Below the pieces are notes generated by a model. It worked only from the letters and a program-made list of their open reading frames with translations. It searched no databases and was not told the origin of the DNA. Shown piece by piece: positions 7,207 through 9,237 of a stretch of DNA of 9,237 bases. Every line of letters starts with the position of its first letter. Position 1 is the first letter of the stretch. The position numbers and the translations under genes are program-made. The DNA comes from an uncultured Lachnospiraceae bacterium (GTDB lineage: Bacteria; Bacillota; Clostridia; Lachnospirales; Lachnospiraceae). The stretch is from contig USKC01000104.1 in the NCBI GenBank assembly GCA_900555195.1, positions 1 through 9,237 of the forward strand, read 5' to 3'.

Positions 7207-8682
7207 ATGAGAAAGCAAACAGCGATATTATTGAGTATGGGAATGATTGCTGGTTTAGTAAGCGGATGTACGGGAAATTCTGTAACACAGGAGACTGCTT
7301 CACTGCCGGAAGAAACATCTGTTCAGGAACAGGGAGAAACGGGGGAAGAAACGGAAAAAAGTGCAGCTGAACAGGTGATGGATGATTTATATGCTCAGAT
7401 TGCGGATCAGCAAATTGAACTTGAATTATGGACTGGACCTGATTGGAAAGGTGTGTATGATTCTTCTGTAGAAGGTGGGGATTACCTGGATTTTTTTAAC
7501 TTTGTAAAGGCAGAATTTGAAGAAAAATATCCGAACATCAAGGTAAATCCGGTGCTGATAGATGGTTCACAGAGGGCAGAAAAGCTGGCAATTGCCATTC
7601 AGTCAGGGACGCTTCCCAATATGTATTATGAGTCTGATTTTGCATTGAGTGATTATGTCCATGAAGGGTTGATGGTGCCGTTGGATGATATTGTAACTGA
7701 CGAAGATCGAGCAGACATTCCGGCTGCTGTATGGGACAGCTTGGAGTTAGGAGGAGAAACTTATATATTTCCATTCAGCGCAGAAATTGGAATGCTTGGC
7801 ATCAATGTAAGTATTTTTAAAGAAGCAGGAGCAGAAGAATATCTGCCGGAAGGAGAGATCGGAGAATGGACTCCGGAAGAATTTAAAGCAGCTTTGGAGG
7901 CTGTAAAAGGTGTAGAAAATGTTTACCCGTTTGCGGTATTTGCCAACAGCCAGCAGGGAGACTCTTTTACCAATATGCTCCTTAGGATGTATGGAGGAAA
8001 ATTTGTTAATGATGAAGGCAATGCATTTACGATTAATGACGAAAAAGGTGTTCAGGCATTGCAGATGATCGTGGATATGAAAAACGAGGGATTGCTTGCA
8101 CCAGGCGGAGAAACGTTGAGCCAGGGTGATGTATATCAGATGTTTTTAAACAAGAATCTGGCGGTGGTGACATTAAATAATCTGACATACAATAATCTGG
8201 TTGCCGGTTTGAAAAATGGTTCTATTGAAGAACCCTTCGAGTTTCAGTGGGCATATTATCCAAATGGAGAAGGTGTAGATCCTTACTGTTTATCTTATGT
8301 AAAAGGCGGCGCTATATTTAATACAGGGGATGAAGCGGAGATTATCGCATCAAAACTTTTCATCCGATTCTTTAATTCAGAACCATATACAGAAGCTTCC
8401 AAGGTATTAATTCCAGTAAGAGAATCAAAACTAGAGGAATTGAAGTCGGAAAATCAGGATCCGCATATTATAGAAGCAGCAGAGGCGCTGGATCATACAA
8501 TCTCCATAACGGGACGGGTTCCGGGATATGTTTCATCTCGATCATATTATTTCCCTGAGATTCAGGCTGTTTTAACAGATCAGAAGACGCCTAAGGAAGC
8601 ATTGGATAGTTTTGTGGAGTCGGCGAATGAGGCAATTTCCAAAGCGGCGGAACGTTCTGTTATATTAAATCCGCAGCAATAG
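7207..8682 (+). CDS. Sugar ABC transporter solute-binding lipoprotein (family 1)
   Basis: The 491-residue product begins with a lipoprotein signal: basic MRKQ, a hydrophobic core and lipobox VSGC with C21 as the lipidated residue. A low-complexity Glu/Thr/Gln-rich tether follows at about 22-60. The mature domain starts with a beta strand around IELELWTGPDW (75-85) and has the family pattern FVKAEFEEKYPNIKV (98-112), then KLAIAIQSGTLPNMYY near 126-141. It is slightly longer than typical because of the tether and inserts. Start 7207 has a strong GGGAGG site at 7194-7199 at good spacing. It is the first gene of a second transport operon, preceded by its own promoter and followed by a hairpin and a permease. 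It lies directly downstream of the two-component pair, a common arrangement in which the regulator controls the transporter. The substrate is unknown. Confidence 0.94.
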   Translation: MRKQTAILLSMGMIAGLVSGCTGNSVTQETASLPEETSVQEQGETGEETEKSAAEQVMDDLYAQIADQQIELELWTGPDWKGVYDSSVEGGDYLDFFNFVKAEFEEKYPNIKVNPVLIDGSQRAEKLAIAIQSGTLPNMYYESDFALSDYVHEGLMVPLDDIVTDEDRADIPAAVWDSLELGGETYIFPFSAEIGMLGINVSIFKEAGAEEYLPEGEIGEWTPEEFKAALEAVKGVENVYPFAVFANSQQGDSFTNMLLRMYGGKFVNDEGNAFTINDEKGVQALQMIVDMKNEGLLAPGGETLSQGDVYQMFLNKNLAVVTLNNLTYNNLVAGLKNGSIEEPFEFQWAYYPNGEGVDPYCLSYVKGGAIFNTGDEAEIIASKLFIRFFNSEPYTEASKVLIPVRESKLEELKSENQDPHIIEAAEALDHTISITGRVPGYVSSRSYYFPEIQAVLTDQKTPKEALDSFVESANEAISKAAERSVILNPQQ

Positions 8683-8690
8683 ACTGATTG

Positions 8691-8734
8691 GCGCCCGACA
8701 GCAATGTTCCATAGAGAGCTGGCGGGCGCATTTA
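8691..8734 (+). terminator. Hairpin between binding-protein and permease genes
   Basis: The stem pairs 8691-8697 with 8723-8729 (seven G-C pairs), then one A/G mismatch, then 8699-8702 with 8718-8721, around a 15-base loop. Only a short ATTTA follows, so termination is likely incomplete. It starts eight bases after the stop codon and sits in the same place as the hairpin at 860-889 in the first operon. A role in giving more binding protein than permease, or in protecting the upstream message, is inferred. Confidence 0.65.
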
Positions 8735-8805
8735 GTATCTCTGAATTAACACTGTTATCCGGCGCCAGGAATTTCAAGGCAATTGACCGAGAATGGAGAT
8801 GAGGT

Positions 8806-9237
8806 ATGGACGGACGAGGGAATGCAAGAATAATAAAAGAAAATGTAACAGCATATTTATTTATTTTACCGCAATTGATATTTTTCGGACTTTTTCTGGT
8901 GTATCCGGTGATTGAAGGATTCCGGTTAAGTCTGTTTGAGGTTTCTTTTTTTGATGAGGTATTCTGCGGGCTGGATAATTATCGTTCACTTTTTGCTGAT
9001 CCTATTTTTTATAAAGCGGCGGCAAATACTTTAATTATGGTGTTTTGGACAACGATTATAACAGTAAGTGCAGGTTTTTTTATAGCAGTATCTATTTTCG
9101 ACGGGAAGCCTAAATATATAACTTTTATCCGCGGAAGTTATTATATTCCTACCATTATTTCCATGGTTGTTTATGGAACGATATGGAAGTGGATGCTTAA
9201 TCCATCTTTCGGTATTATTTACTATATTCTTGGAAAG
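8806..9237 (+). CDS. Sugar ABC transporter permease, MalF type, 5' part only
   Basis: The frame from ATG 8806 stays open for 144 codons to the end of the window. A hydrophilic start (MDGRGNARIIKENV) leads into a membrane segment at about 15-38 (LFILPQLIFFGLFLVYPVI). The FDEVFCGLDNYRSLFADP stretch at about 48-65 is typical of MalF-type subunits. A second hydrophobic segment lies at about 74-95 and a third at about 109-126. The EAA loop that would confirm the family lies beyond the window. The start is chosen from GGAG at 8795-8798, seven bases ahead. It follows the binding-protein gene by 123 bases containing a hairpin, and a second permease gene is expected next. The family assignment is firm despite truncation. 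Confidence 0.9.
   Translation, partial: MDGRGNARIIKENVTAYLFILPQLIFFGLFLVYPVIEGFRLSLFEVSFFDEVFCGLDNYRSLFADPIFYKAAANTLIMVFWTTIITVSAGFFIAVSIFDGKPKYITFIRGSYYIPTIISMVVYGTIWKWMLNPSFGIIYYILGK

Noticed and set aside
6706..7218. A 170-codon - strand frame over the regulator 3' end and the promoter region
   Set aside because: It runs through a clear terminator and promoter and is rich in Ile/Phe as expected from AT-rich antisense sequence; no domain or ribosome site.
8735..8805. A separate promoter for the last permease
   Set aside because: I see no -35/-10 pair of useful quality; read-through from the binding-protein gene past the weak hairpin is more likely.

Overview
The window looks like a piece of a Gram-positive, Clostridia-type genome, most plausibly a gut Lachnospiraceae. 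Reasons are the strong Shine-Dalgarno sites, a lipobox-type solute-binding lipoprotein, a YesM/YesN-type two-component pair, and Carbohydrate Uptake Transporter-1 (CUT1) sugar ABC operons without a local ATPase. This placement is inference from gene style, not from a marker gene. Every gene found lies on the + strand.

Region 1 (1-3805) is a sugar uptake and cleavage operon. It holds the 3' part of a solute-binding protein gene, a terminator-like hairpin, two six-helix permeases that overlap by ATGA, and a signal-less clan GH-A glycoside hydrolase with both predicted catalytic glutamates visible (E187, E282). The likely scheme is that an oligosaccharide is captured outside, imported through the permease pair, and hydrolysed in the cytoplasm. 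No ATP-binding subunit is encoded here, so a shared MsmX-type ATPase is expected elsewhere.

Region 2 (3806-4016) has no convincing gene of its own. It is dominated by a GC-rich imperfect inverted repeat of about 160 bp that can fold into a very long hairpin in the + strand RNA and ends in a T-rich stretch. An open frame running through the repeat would add 59 residues to the downstream kinase; that extension is probably not natural protein. A strong extended -10 box lies only a few bases before the preferred kinase start.

Region 3 (4017-7053) encodes a membrane sensor histidine kinase of the LytS/YesM type and its overlapping response regulator (receiver plus AraC-type DNA-binding domain). 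A clear terminator follows. This pair probably senses a carbohydrate outside the cell and controls one or both flanking transport operons.

Region 4 (7107-9237) starts a second sugar ABC operon with its own promoter: a solute-binding lipoprotein, a hairpin, and the 5' part of a MalF-type permease that runs off the end. It has the same layout as region 1 (binding protein, hairpin, permease) but is more AT-rich. The genes are of ordinary families; the most unusual item is the inverted repeat at 3828-3986 and its effect on how the kinase gene starts.
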